Below are positions 1 to 11,356 of a stretch of 64,000 nucleotides of DNA, piece after piece. The translations under genes and the position numbers were made by a program. Position 1 is the first letter of the stretch. Every line of letters starts with the position of its first letter. The notes under the pieces are model-generated. The model searched no databases. It worked only from the letters and a program-made list of their open reading frames with translations, and was not told the origin of the DNA. Source of the DNA: Apoderus coryli (lineage: Eukaryota; Arthropoda; Insecta; Coleoptera; Attelabidae); assembly GCA_911728435.2 (NCBI GenBank), contig OU452199.1, forward strand, positions 44,347,004-44,411,003. The letters are read 5' to 3'.

Positions 1-1142
1 AAATATAATACAAATACAAGTATATTTTTGGTTTGGAGTTACATACTTACCTACATAAATTTAACAAAGCTTGTTTAGTACGGGCGCTGTTATTATTTAC
101 TATTATTGATGGCGATTTCATCATATTTTCATCCTCTACAATTACGAGTTTTTAGATTTTCCGAGTCAAATATTTGTATACAAAACATACCCCCTTGTTT
201 TGTGTATTTGTACTTGTTTAATTTCCAAGTCTCAAAAGATAACAAATAAATTAATTAAGAAACAATAGGTTCGTTCCAACCCCCCTAAAAACCGTGTAAT
301 GTGCGGTCACGCTCATGCGCAATATGTTTAATGCGTTCCAACCGAGCGATGATCGTTCATTGTACGATTTTGTTAACGTTCCAACCAAACCTGTGATGGT
401 TCAAGAATCGGTTTCAGCACCGTCATTTCGATCACAGGTGAAAAGCAATTACCGTTTGAACTGATCCACGACTAACATGCGCAATTTAATTTTATTTCAC
501 TTTGTTCGTGTTTGTCTTGTGTTAAACAACTAATCTCTTACCTCTCCCGTTTTTGCTCTTGTATATTTCTGTATTTATTTGGGGTTCTACTGATTATTGT
601 TTGTGTTGTGCTACTATTTAGTGTTTTAAAGAAATACTTAAGCCAATAGCCAATACATTTCAAGAAAAATGAGTGACGACGGAGACAGTGATTTGTTGGA
701 CTACTTGTAATATATTAACGATATTAAAATACATACGAGTAGACGGACCTGTATAAGCAAATGTATTTTGTTTATCTGTATTAATAGTTTTTGTACATAA
801 AATTTGTAGATAAATAAAACTGTATGGTTTTGGGGTAAAATATAGTGGTTTATTGAAAATTTACTATATTGTACGTTATTACATATTTAGTATTTATTTG
901 GATATTGAAAAATATACTCATCATAGAGTTTATACCGTACCGAAGTGGTATAAACGGTGATCATGGTACAATAACAGCCTATATACGTATTCAGAAAGCT
1001 TAAAATTAATTGTAATTTCGACACTTAGGTACCTATTTAAAAATAAATCAGCCTTTTTCTGTTCCAACCACCTATCATTTCTGTACCGAAATAAAACCGT
1101 ACCAGGTCAACGCATGCGCCTGCAATCGATCCTAACAGTTTC
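1..1142. other. AT-rich, transposon-like DNA without a recognised gene
   Basis: No convincing gene is visible. The motif GTTCCAACC occurs four times in the same orientation (273, 335, 378 and 1061), which looks like subterminal repeats of a DNA transposon. I could not pair terminal inverted repeats. A 13-codon acidic ORF (669-710) is too short to interpret. Confidence 0.3.
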
Positions 1143-1207
1143 ATGACGATACCAAACAACCCCCGGTTTTCGCATCGTCATGAAACTGTTTCATTAAAAA
1201 TATCAAA

Positions 1208-1412
1208 CATAACTGGAAGTCTTGTTACTTTATGTAACATGCATTATTTCACAAATAAAGCCTCCCGCCAGGGAAATCGGGCGTATCTAGTGTTGCCAAT
1301 AAGATATAATGGAGTTGTTACTTCTTGTCCGGCCATTGTTTGTGAACTGTGTTTCACCGGGCAAATTGCCTGCTCACACTAGATGTCGCCCCAAACATCT
1401 TGTTGTCAAATA
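1208..1412 (+). repeat. Dispersed repeat, copy 1 (SINE/LINE-tail-like)
   Basis: About 200 bp match the reverse complement of 40253-40460 at high identity. Shared landmarks are CTTGTTACTTTAT, CTAGTGTTG, GGAGTTGTTACTTCTTGTCC and GCCTGCTCACACTAGATG. The small open frame across it is incidental. The second copy ends in an ATTT-rich tail with AATAAA, which points to the 3' end of a non-LTR element or SINE. Confidence 0.7.
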
Positions 1413-2844
1413 CATTAAAACCTAACCTCAAATTTAGATCAATCGCTCTCGTCCGTGGGAATGTTTACTCTAAAACGTTAGATTAAAATATCCGAACGCA
1501 AACGAGATGAAAAAGATTTACCTCCAGATTAATCGAATCGAATCAATTTACTTTCTGTGTTCCTCCATTTCAATCAGGTAAACAAAAACAAAAATATTAC
1601 AATTCTTTTATTGTTTTTTCAATAATTTAGCAAATGTACACAATTTTAATTTAAATAATTTTTATAGTTAATGAATATTTTAGAAAATCTATGTGATAAG
1701 CTTAGTAACATAAATATAGTATCTAAATACTTATTAAATAGTTACAATTATTAATCTTTAAATTATATAAAACAATAATCTAATTATTAGATTTTCTTCA
1801 ACATTTTAAAGAAATAAGTACCTTTACACTGTTCACTAGGTTTTAACAATATGAGGTGATTCAATAAAAGCGAAAGATTTACCATTTTGGTTGTCATAAT
1901 AACACATGGTAATTACAACAATTATTGGGAGATTTCACTTCTGTTCTCCGAAGTGTAGCCGGTAATCCAAGAACGTCCACTCGTCATCGTGTACAAAAAT
2001 TGGATATTACAACATCTACTCTTCAGCGTATTATCCCTTAACATACCTACAAAGCAGTGGCGGCTCGCGGGTTGAAAAAGAGGTGTAGTGCAGCATAGCT
2101 TTTATCATTAGTAAAAACACAAGAGCTTTTATTATATTTTATATTTGTAATGATATAATTTTGCATTCTGTATCCCGATTTTGCTATGTCAGTTTTTCGA
2201 GTTTTTTTTTACAGAATAATACACAAACGAAAACTATCCAAATAACTACAATAATAATATAAATCAGAAGTGTAGGAGATCCACGCACACATGCAATGCA
2301 CTCCACCTGATAAAAAAATGCAGCGAGTCGCATAACCTGTCGTCATGGCACCCGAGATATATAACGTAAACATAAGCAGGCCGGCGCGCGACTCGGGCTA
2401 CTTTTCCGGCCGTCCTTCGCTTGCAATACACTCGCATTGCGAGGCTGGAGAAGCCCTCGCGCCAGTGTATAGTTTTAGATTAGTGCGGTAGTATTCTTTG
2501 CATGCATTTTGACTCTTTAAAAATAAAGACTATAAATTAAAAAATCTTAGTATACAGGGTGAGTCACGAGGAACTGTACATACTTCTACCATAAGTAGAG
2601 GCACGTTAGGGGATTATCAAATGACCATTAAAAAATGTCTCCTTGTTTTGATTATTAATATACAGGGTGAATTATAGATCTCCATCAAAAAAATGTTTCG
2701 TCATATCTTTTCAATGATTAAGTCGATTTCTATAATTTTTCTATAAAAGTGTGTATTGGTGTCTGGCAACTAACTGACATATTCAGAATTGAAAAAATCC
2801 AGGTCCATCTTCGAGAAATATTGTGGGACTGCTTCATATTCAAC

Positions 2845-3164
2845 ACTTCTTGGGATGAGGCTCACAAATTACACAACAGGTTAAATAACGCCTTGTTATT
2901 TATTGTCCAAACATTTTTTAAGAAAACAACGTTTCGGCAACGCACATCTGTTGCCTTCTTCAGGTAATATAATACAAAAATCGTATAGTGGACAAGTAGT
3001 GTTTGTGTATTATGAGTCCACTAGACGATTTTTGTATTATATTACCTGAAGAAGGCAACAGATGTGCGTTGCCGAAACGTTGTTTTCTTAAAAAATGTTT
3101 GGACAATAAATAACAAGGCGTTATTTAACCTGTTGTGTAATTTGTGAGCATCATCCCAAGAAGT
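2845..3164. repeat. Near-perfect palindrome, 149-bp arms, 22-bp spacer
   Basis: Arms at 2845-2993 and 3016-3164 are near-identical inverted copies. Each contains CTGAAGA, a short stem (GGCAAC/GTTGCC) and GCCGAAACGTTG. The right arm abuts the 3' end of the RT fragment. The structure could fold into a long hairpin and looks like a foldback insertion or an inverted retroelement terminus. Confidence 0.85.
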
Positions 3165-4071
3165 CTCAAATCTAAATAAATGGTCCAGAATATTTTCAGA
3201 TCCGCAAAAAGAAGTTTGTGACAGTGAATTGAGTCAACGATATCGTTAACAAATAGAAGGAATAACAAAGGGCCAAGATTGGAACCTTGGGGGACGCTCG
3301 AAGTCGGTGTGAAGCTTTGGGACCGTACATTCTCAATCTGGACGAATTGTTGCCTTTGAGCCAGGTACGACTCAAACAGAGTCAACAAATCTCTGGAGAA
3401 TCCAAAGTAGTCAAGCTTTAATAGCAAGATGTTATGATCAATCCGGTCAAATGCTTTTTGAAAATCAGTGTAAACCACGTCGACCTGATGCCGGACGTCC
3501 AATGCCTCACATATATATTGAGAGAATGTCGAAAGATTTGTGACACACGAACGCTTCGCAAAGAATCCATGCTGATCGACAGTGATTACATTTTTGACTT
3601 GATCAAAGACCGCACTATAAATTATCATTTCGAACAATTTTGAAAAATTGCATAAAATGGATATGGAATGTTGGACGAATCACCCTTTTTCAAAACAGGA
3701 ACAACCTTCGCAATCTTCCAAGTGACTGGAAAGACACCAGTTTTAATAATTAGGTTAAAAATATGAGTTAATGGGGCAAGAAGTGGATTTATGCAGTCTT
3801 TTACAAAAAAAACTTGGTATGCCATCCGCTGGAGTGGAGTCTGCTTGTCTAAAAGTCGTCTAGATGCTTTAATTATTTGATCTCCAGTAATACTCTGCAA
3901 TGCAATGTTAGGCAAATTGGAAGCAGTAGTAGGTAGCAGAATGTCGTTTGAATTTATATAAACGCTGTCAAAGTATGCGGCAAATGCATTTACAATATCC
4001 TGAGGATCATCGTATTCATGCTCGTCATACCTCATAAGACTGGTATAATGGTCATTTGATAATCTCCTCAC
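3165..4071 (-). mobile_element. Truncated, frameshifted Jockey-type LINE reverse transcriptase
   Basis: Two minus-strand frames (4071-3625, then 3637-3165) together read as the fingers/palm part of a non-LTR reverse transcriptase. They contain a WKIAKVVPVLKKGD segment, QHGF-type motif, VDVVYTDFQKAFDRIDHN, SVPQGSNLGPLLFLLFVND and a decayed FADLKIF where FADD is expected. The reading frame shifts near 3630 and the 3' part is lost into the palindrome. This is a dead fragment, related to the copies at 39370-39780, 41518-42997 and 45254-46480. Confidence 0.85.
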
Positions 4072-4198
4072 GTGCCTCTACTTATGGTAGAAGTATGTAC
4101 AGTTCCTCGTGACTCATATATATTTGTATGTTTTTATTATTTATTTTTTGAAGTGGCACTTCACCTACTACACCTGAATAGCCGTCACTGCTACAAAG

Positions 4199-4857
4199 AC
4201 CAATTGGATCCTTGAACGACCTTTCTAACTAAATCCTTTACGTTTATTTATCAAATTTGGAATGGAGAAGTAAGGTAATTCGACAAACTCACCTAATTAT
4301 TTGTTTAGTCAACACCACCTTCTGTTCAAACGTCAACTGTCAATATGTGTTATCCTTCAACGTCAAATGTCAGCAACTTCCACTCACCAAACGTCAAGCA
4401 TTGCATTGACAGTTGACAATTAAGTGCGAAAGTTTAGTTAGGAAGTACGCTACGCCTCCTGATGAACCTCCATGTGCGTAGACATAAGAAACTAGGAAGG
4501 CGCATTTAAAAAATATCGTTTACTATCTTAATCAACTAAACGAAGAGAAAAAAGCTCCTCACAACGATTTTTTTGTTTTTTAATTAACCTACTAATGCCA
4601 AAATCACTGTAATCTTTCGTCGCAACCTAGTGAACAAGTAAATAAATTTGTTAAAAATCTAACAATTCGTTTTAAAAAAATTACCAAAACTCAATAATAA
4701 TAACAGCTTATTTTCCCCCCAAAAAAACCACAAACATGCTCCCGCGTAACACTTTTAAACAACAGTCAAGAAAAAACAAAAAACAACATTTTTGTTAAGA
4801 TTTTTTCGTACGTTTCTTACGCTTAGTGGCATTCTTCCCCCCGGCTGTTGCCGCTTG
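4199..4857. other. Intergenic, no gene seen
   Basis: AT-rich spacer between the hAT nest and the 3' end of the HMG20-like gene. It includes that gene's 3' untranslated region on the minus strand, but I see no clear polyadenylation signal. Confidence 0.4.
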
Positions 4858-6212
4858 TCATCCCGTAAACTCCAATTTGGAAACAATCTCACGCACAGTG
4901 CGTAACAAATGTGTGTCGTGACTGCTATTCTCCAATAGAATCGAATGTAGACTGGTCATGTAGTTATCGATGTTTTGCAGCGTTGCCGCCTCTTTAATAC
5001 CTAACATTGCGACAAAAAAAACAACACTGTATCGTACGATAAAATAATTTAAAAAAATAATTACGATACCCGGTAGTTTAATTCCACTAAATCCATTAGT
5101 CAATGTGCTCCTTAAATGGTCCAAATGCTGTTGCAACGAAGTATTATTTTTGTCCTGTTGCATAATTTCACCCTCCAATTTCGTAATAGCCGTTTTCATA
5201 TTTTCAATATGTTTTGTAAGGATCGCGTTTTGTTGTTCATAATCCGTGTTAATTTTACGTAATTGCCGCAATTCGGAATCACGTGTTTTATTATGATCTA
5301 AAAATTCCTCAGTGAATATCGGTATATCGAAATTTCCAAAGTCCATGTCTTGGTGTTGGTCCTTCGACAGAACCACTGAAGCATGCGGCGTAGACTAAAA
5401 ATAAACAACTAGTTTTTAGTTGTTCATAGTGAGACACAGAGGGCTAAGCAAATGGCCCTTAATCTCCACTATTAGTTGACGGAAAATTCTTGGACACATC
5501 GATTTTCTTTGCGAAGTGATAATTTCATTAATCTCCAATTATTTGTATCCCACAATCGGGAGTTGCGGAAAGAGTATCGATAATTACAATTTATTATGAA
5601 AACGAAAGATTTGCTAACGTTGCACCACAAGCTATGCTATATGGAAGTTGCTGTGTGATTGCAAGATTGTTTTTATTTTTACACTATACCTTAGATTGTA
5701 GACACGTACCTGTTGCGCCATAATCTTGGAGTCATCCTTCTCCTTGCCACTATTATCTTTCACCTTTTTCTCACTTTGCTGTTGCGTAAACTGTTTATAA
5801 GCTTCAGACTGCTTATAAGCATTATATTCTTTAGTATATCTCTCCCTATCCTGTTCAGCTGCATCTAAATACTGTTGTTTCTTATCTGTTGGTAAATTAC
5901 TCCATTCACTAGCCAACATTTTAGTAATTTCAGCGAAGGAAAGTGTTGGATTTGCTGAACGAACTGATTCTCGTCGGTCGTTTAAAAATCGCACATAACC
6001 TACGAAATGAGAGATGATTTTGTGTCAGTTTAATTTAGAAAATAGGTTCTACCTGTTAGTGGTTGTCTTGGTGCTGTGCTATCTTTAGGCTTTTTGCGCT
6101 TCTTTGGTTTTGGTATTTTCGGTTTGGGATTTGATGCCTCAGAACTGTCTGGCGCTTTTTCGTCAGTGTTCATGGCTTTTTGTGTTCGATCTTCTAATTT
6201 GTCTGCATCCAT
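4858..6212 (-). CDS. HMG20-type HMG-box chromatin protein (HMG20A/B homologue)
   Basis: Four exons read in phase: 6212-6053, 5999-5710, 5394-5070 and 5000-4858, with GT/AG introns of 53, 315 and 69 bp (305 residues). A lysine-rich basic stretch (residues about 31-44) precedes one HMG box starting at PLTGYVRFLN (51) and running to about 118. Exon 3 adds a long coiled coil beginning FDIPIFTEEFLDHN. This order of basic tail, HMG box and coiled coil is that of HMG20A/HMG20B, which act with the LSD1-CoREST deacetylase complex in chromatin repression. That role comes from the family, not from this sequence. The third intron is translatable in frame, so an unspliced reading would insert a false hydrophobic segment. 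The start codon at 6212 is the first in-frame ATG. Confidence 0.93.
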
Positions 6213-6572
6213 TTCAGTCTTGTTGAATTATTGAGATATTAATATAAACAGTTGCCTTTCGTTGTAATTATTGAATTTGAGAGTGTTATTCTGGTTTCAA
6301 ACAATATTAAGTAAATCAAACTTCTATAAATATCTCACTAATTTGACAATAACTGGTGACAGGTGTTAGGTTAGGTTAGTTGATATTTTGCCATTGAGGT
6401 CGGAGGAGAGGAGACGCTATAACGATTTAAAAGCGGGTCCAGGTAGGCCATGTTGGTATGCGATCTCTGTCATTTGACGTGCTTTCAAGATGATTGTGTT
6501 ATTTACGAGTATTTTACAAGTTTTCTTAAGTTTTTCGTTATTTTTTTGACGGTTATTTAACAGTATACTATA
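6213..6572. promoter_or_regulatory. Candidate bidirectional promoter, HMG20 / THAP exon
   Basis: This 360-bp gap separates the divergent ATGs of the HMG20-like gene (minus) and a THAP-type first exon (plus). It must hold the HMG20 promoter. No TATA box or initiator stands out; a GGTTAGGTTAG repeat lies near 6368. Confidence 0.35.
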
Positions 6573-6649
6573 ATGGTGTCCTGTGCTGTGCGTAGTTGCA
6601 GTAGTAGAAGTGAAATCGACAAGAAAATATCAGGAATAACGTTTGATAG
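6573..6649 (+). CDS. Orphan first exon of a THAP-domain protein
   Basis: The frame from ATG 6573 gives 25 codons starting MVSCAVRSCSS and continuing ISGITF, ending at a strong donor (GTATGT at 6650). The Cys-X4-Cys pair followed by an ISF-like strand is the start of a THAP zinc-finger (C2CH) DNA-binding domain. I found no second exon with the C-terminal Cys-X2-His and AVP motif before eIF4A3. The exon is therefore either part of a gene whose other exons I missed or a relic. Confidence 0.5.
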
Positions 6650-7499
6650 GTATGTATTAAATATTGTAAACATTGTACATGGACGTATTCAGGGTTTATA
6701 TATAGGCGACTAAATACGATAATACCAGGATGTATTATTTAAGTAAACATTATGATAAGTCACTTACCAAACGGCAACATTTATATAAAATTGTTTTGTT
6801 TAAGGGGTATTAATAAATAATTTATAAAGTACTAACGTCTTTTATTCCTGTATTTTGGTATCAAATATCAATAATTACCTATATTTCAAGTGTTTAGTAC
6901 ACTGCTGAACATTTCAAATTAAAGTATAAACCTAAGCTGCAAATTAAAAAACAAAAACGTCAACAAAAATAGCCAGTGCGGCTCTGGAGGATCCGCCATA
7001 TTGGTATGCGATTACGCCCCACCCAATGCACCCGTTTGTGTACAATGTAAAATAATGCGTATAGCGGCTCCTTATATATCAATGTGTTTTGCGCAAGAAA
7101 TATATCGCGCAAGTGAGAGGTTAAAAAGGTGGAATATAGGGCGCGGCCATATTGATGTTATACGACAGGGGTGTCTTAACAAGTACGTAATGAGCTTACT
7201 TCATGGTACAATAAAAGTTTTATTGTAATTCCTGTTAAACTGAGCTTGAGTGAAAACATCTCAGTATATTATCTTGTGTCTATAACAGGGAGATTGTGCT
7301 AGCAAGACGCATTAAGACATTAACTACAAAGGTTACTTCATTCAGCAGCTTTGGTGTGAAGCGATTTCGCGCGGGTCGTGACGTCATCGGCGACCGGAGT
7401 TCCCTGGCCTATAGGTTAGTTTATATTTGCGCAAATTTAGTTTATCGTTTATTGTTTTTTAGATTGGCGTTTTCGTTACGATAGTGTTGTGAGCTGTCA
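6650..7499. other. No gene recognised
   Basis: Two sites about 540 bp apart (6449 and 6988) share GCCATRTTGGTATGCGAT in direct orientation, suggesting a repeat remnant. The short open frames at 7001-7228 and 7296-7484 have no recognisable domain. Confidence 0.3.
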
Positions 7500-7896
7500 T
7501 TAGGGAGTTAAGGCAAAACCAAGGACGTATACGTATCTCCATACGTAAACGTGAGATTTTGGTTATGTTTACACTAGATAAGCAGTCATTCAAAATAGAG
7601 TTAAGGTGCCATCCAATATTATTTAGGATAAGTCAATTGAAAAATCTAGGACCAAAAATGAGTTTGATTAGCAACGTAACGCATTTCTCTTAGATTATGT
7701 TTATATTTGTTAAACTCGTTCGTAAACCTCCGGTCATACAATCGAGGATTTCCGGTACAATGCGTTCTCGCCTGCATGACACGCAAGAGACGTATCGATA
7801 CGGCATACGTATCCACCAACGAGATGAAAAATTCATCTGCGCATGCCTAGCTGTCAATAGATACGTATACGTCTCATGAACAACTTTAACTCCCTA
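7500..7896. mobile_element. Candidate MITE, about 395 bp
   Basis: The ends read TAGGGAGTTAAG on the left and its inverse TTAACTCCCTA on the right. GACGTATACGTATCT recurs inverted about 15 bp further in on both sides. There is no coding capacity, and I could not identify a target-site duplication with certainty. Confidence 0.55.
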
Positions 7897-8477
7897 GTGA
7901 AAGAATTTTATACTTTCTCGAATAAGAGTTTAGACATTTTTGTGTTTTTGTGAATATTATTATTATATTATGTTTTGTTTAAAGTTGCGTAAACATTATT
8001 AAAAAAACTCGTTTTGATATATTATTGTGTATAACGATATTTTTATAATAACTGACAATATCATGCTAATTAGAAGTTGTAATAAAACCGGAAAGTATCT
8101 AATATTATAAGGTACTTCTTTCTCTAAAGTGACACTTGGATATTATGTAATGCAAAATTTTATAAAATATATTTAATGCAAATTTTTTACAAAATTATTT
8201 TTTAAGGCATCAAAAATACATTATATTTTTTCAAAAGCAGCTAGGTGTCGCCACATACATCTCTTTCTCAATTATATTTTTTCATTGAGGACGTTTTAAT
8301 TTAAAATTATAGTAATAACTTAGAACTTGAATATTGCATTTTATTGTAACACTAATGTTTTAGCTTTGGAAATAAAAATTGTTAATTTATAATATTTATT
8401 TAAAACCTCACAGAAAAGACATCCATAATGGCCATAGATAAATGTTTATAACTGTAAAGAATGCCGTGATGACGAAA

Positions 8478-8560
8478 GCCGGTCGCCGGTGACGTAGATT
8501 ACTTGTGGTAGGTCAAGATCACTCAAGGCAAGGTTGTAATCTACGTCACCGGCGACCGGC
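8478..8560. repeat. Perfect 25-bp inverted repeat, 33-bp loop
   Basis: 8478-8502 and 8536-8560 are perfect reverse complements (core GGTCGCCGGTGACGTAGATT). They are GC-rich within AT-rich surroundings. This is probably a tiny foldback element or the remnant of one; it lies about 300 bp downstream of the eIF4A3 stop codon. Confidence 0.8.
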
Positions 8561-8863
8561 TATTGACGAAAGATTTATCCATAAACATTATTTCAAGATC
8601 TTGCAATTTTGACAAACTTATTAGTCTATTGGTTCATTGAAACAATATAAAAAGTCATAAAATTTTATTATTTTTTATCATTTATTGTTCATTATTACTT
8701 ACAAATAGGTACACTTTTATACAAAACCGCATTAGATTTTCAAATTTTATTTGTCTACTTTTAAAGATTCAAATTAAACCTAGTCTTAATATAATCGAAA
8801 TCATTCATTCTTCAATCACACAAACTTACACACTGTCCTGTATAATAATAAAAAAATACGCAT

Positions 8864-10634
8864 TTAAATCAAATCAGCAACGTTCATCGGCATCTCATCG
8901 ATCTGCGTGGAATAATATTGTTCGATATCTCTTAAAATTCTTATATCGTCCGATTTCACGAAATTGATCGCGACACCTTTACGTCCAAATCGACCGGATC
9001 TACCGATTCGGTGAATGTACAATTCACGATTGTTGGGCAAATCGTAGTTGATCACCAATGAAACCTGTAAAATTACCCACAATGTCAAACGAATAAATTA
9101 TTTGAGGTCGTAAGTCCTTACCTGTTGCACGTCAATGCCTCTCGCCCACATATCCGTCGTAATCAACACTCGACTCTGCCCCGACCTGAACTCCTTCATA
9201 ATATTGTCTCGCTCCTTCTGCGGCATATCCCCATGCATCGAACTCACTGTAAAGTTGTTCTCACGCATCTTCTCCGTCAACCAATCGACTTTCCTTTTGG
9301 TATTACAGAAAATCACCGCTTGCGTAATCGTTAACGTATCGTACAAGTCACACAACGTGTCAAATTTCCATTCCTCTCGTTCAACAGCCACGAAGAACTG
9401 TTTTATACCTTCCAATGTCAATTCGTCACGTTTGACGAGAATCCGGATGGGATCCGTCATGAATTTTGAAGTAATTTCCAGGATTTCGTGAGGAAGTGTG
9501 GCTGAAATTAGCACAACCTGCGTGGAGGGTGGTAGGAAGCGGTATACGTCGTAAATTTGTTCTTTAAACCCTTTATTCAACATTTCATCAGCTTCATCGA
9601 GAACCAACATCTTAACTGATCGTGTGCGGAGAGCGCGACGTCGGATCATGTCTGGAATTAACAAAAAAACTCCCTACAGAAGTGCCCAAGGAGCAAAGAA
9701 ATAATTTTACTTACCATAGACACGTCCAGGTGTCCCGCTAACTACATGCTGTCCATAATCCAACTTTCGAATATCCTCACCCAAATTCGTGCCTCCAATA
9801 CACGCATGACACTGCACATTCATAAAATCTCCCAAAGCTAAAATGACTTTTTGAATCTGAACTGCTAATTCCCGGGTGGGTGATAGACACAACACCTGTG
9901 TCTCTCGCATAGTCAAGTCCAACTGTTGTAAAATTGCAATGGAAAATGTCGCTGTTTTACCCGTACCAGATTGCGCTTGGGCTATTACGTCCCTGCCCTT
10001 CATTATCGGTTTGATGGCTCTCTGTTGGATTGCCGACGGTTTTTCGAAGCCTCAAATGAAAAATTAGAGAGTTAGTTTTGGTTGCAAAAGACTCAGCACT
10101 TGCTGAAAGACTAGATGTTCATAAAACATGTTAAACAGCACCACATTGGGCATACAAAGTCTTTTACTCCTGAAACTGTACATGGCGGAGGTTTCCTTAT
10201 GTTTAAAAATGTCTTGCAAGGACAAAGCTGATTTAAAACGTATTAGAAGAACTAAAGCCGCACTGCCTTAGGGACAGTGAAGCTTTTCAGAGTAATTAGT
10301 TCTTGGTAAACTTTTCAATACATTTCTTATGAGTTCTAAATCGTAATCTGGATTCTTAGTACCCTATCAATTTACAATGCTTAATCATAGATTGTACTCT
10401 TGAGTTAAGTAGTGCATGTAATGTAAAATGTAAAAGTATTGATGACCTACTAAACTTGATTTTTAACATATTAAGTAGACCAAGGTGAGACTTACCATAT
10501 GCAAAGATTCCTCTTAGTAGTTCTTCCCTCAAATTCATATTCTTAAACTTCTCAATAACGTCCACATCTTCGCTAGTCTCGAATTCCACATTTGTAAGAT
10601 CTTCAAAGCCCGCATTCGTTTTGGTTGCAGCCAT
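8864..10634 (-). CDS. eIF4A3: Eukaryotic initiation factor 4A-III (exon junction DEAD-box helicase)
   Basis: Four exons in phase: 10634-10496, 10050-9715, 9651-9122 and 9064-8864, joined by GT/AG introns (401 residues; the human protein has 411). Visible motifs are the Q-motif region around residue 47-59, Walker A AQSGTGKT (72-79), PTRELA, TPGRV, DEAD (177-180), SAT, ARGID and HRIGRSGR (353-360). The N-terminal [11 protein letters not shown] and the C-terminal [18 protein letters not shown] mark it as eIF4A3 rather than eIF4A1/2. In the nucleus the protein clamps RNA in the exon junction complex and links splicing to nonsense-mediated decay. Candidate minus-strand AATAAA signals lie near 8686 and 8669. 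Antisense open frames inside this gene are shadows. Confidence 0.98.
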
Positions 10635-10811
10635 TTTTGCGGTATAAATAAATATCACACACTGGTTAATCGTATTGTAGGCAAATGTGCCTTATAATTT
10701 CTGGTTCAACTTAGTTCACTTTTATTAAGTTTACTTGTTATTTGTGATAACAAAATTACTAGAATAAAATTATGAAAAGCATGAACTGAACAACGCAAAC
10801 ATCTCAAAACT

Positions 10812-10878
10812 AATGTCATATGTCATGTCATATGTTATGTCATATTTCATGTCATGTCATATCATATGTCATTCCTTT
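10812..10878. repeat. Degenerate TCATATG/TCATG simple repeat
   Basis: Short tandem runs of CATATGTCATGT-type units lie upstream of the eIF4A3 start. They are probably a decayed microsatellite in or near its promoter. Confidence 0.7.
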
Positions 10879-11356
10879 CAACTGGATTGGAAATAAGGAT
10901 GTGCATATTCCATAGATTAATAATTATTGGCAGTAGTAGATTGAGTTATTTCGATAATTTCTATAATTAGCAGCTAAAATTCGTCTTGGCACTTTTATTT
11001 TAATAAAATGACAAAGCAAACAAAATGATTTGTAATACATTTCATATAATAGACGTTATCCTTCTACGAACAAAAACAACGATTTAATGCACCTGCCGGT
11101 TACACACGTTCCTTTTATAAATTTGGTTGATAGTTAACTGAGAAATTAACCACGAAATGTTGCGTAGCCAATGATAATTTTGGACTTTGACGTTGCTTTT
11201 ATTGAAAATGCCAGTGAGTTTATAAGGACAATGATAACGCTTAGCAGGAGAACGAAAAGTTAGTATAGTATTTTTTTTAGAACAGCAAAACAGTCGCTAA
11301 TGCTTGTATTAGTTATAAAAGAACCGTTCCTTTTGTAGAAGGATGCTGTTTACATT

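Larger units (their letters stand above)
2561..4116. repeat. Inverted repeat pair about 73 bp (2561-2633 / 4044-4116)
   Basis: The outer 46 bp of the two arms match perfectly and the next 27 or so match with few differences. The right arm runs directly into the readable RT fragment on the minus strand. The left arm is the same sequence inverted, about 1.4 kb away. Either a TIR element captured the RT, or one end of a LINE was duplicated in inverted form. Confidence 0.75.
2055..4190. mobile_element. hAT transposon with 8-bp TSD, filled by nested elements
   Basis: The ends are imperfect inverted repeats, CAGTGGCGGCT on the left and the complement of CAGTGACGGCT on the right. They are flanked by the perfect 8-bp duplication CTACAAAG at 2047-2054 and 4191-4198, the hAT signature. 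No hAT transposase is readable. The interior holds a reverse-transcriptase fragment, a 73-bp inverted repeat pair and a 149-bp palindrome, so this copy is non-autonomous and served as a landing site. Confidence 0.8.

Noticed and set aside
1143..1382. 79-codon frame
   Set aside because: Lies across a dispersed non-coding repeat; the inverse copy at 40253-40460 does not conserve the frame.
5001..5069. Hydrophobic segment in the HMG20-like protein
   Set aside because: It is the 69-bp third intron read through; splicing restores the family sequence exactly.
9125..9491. Plus-strand open frames
   Set aside because: Antisense shadows of eIF4A3 exon 3.
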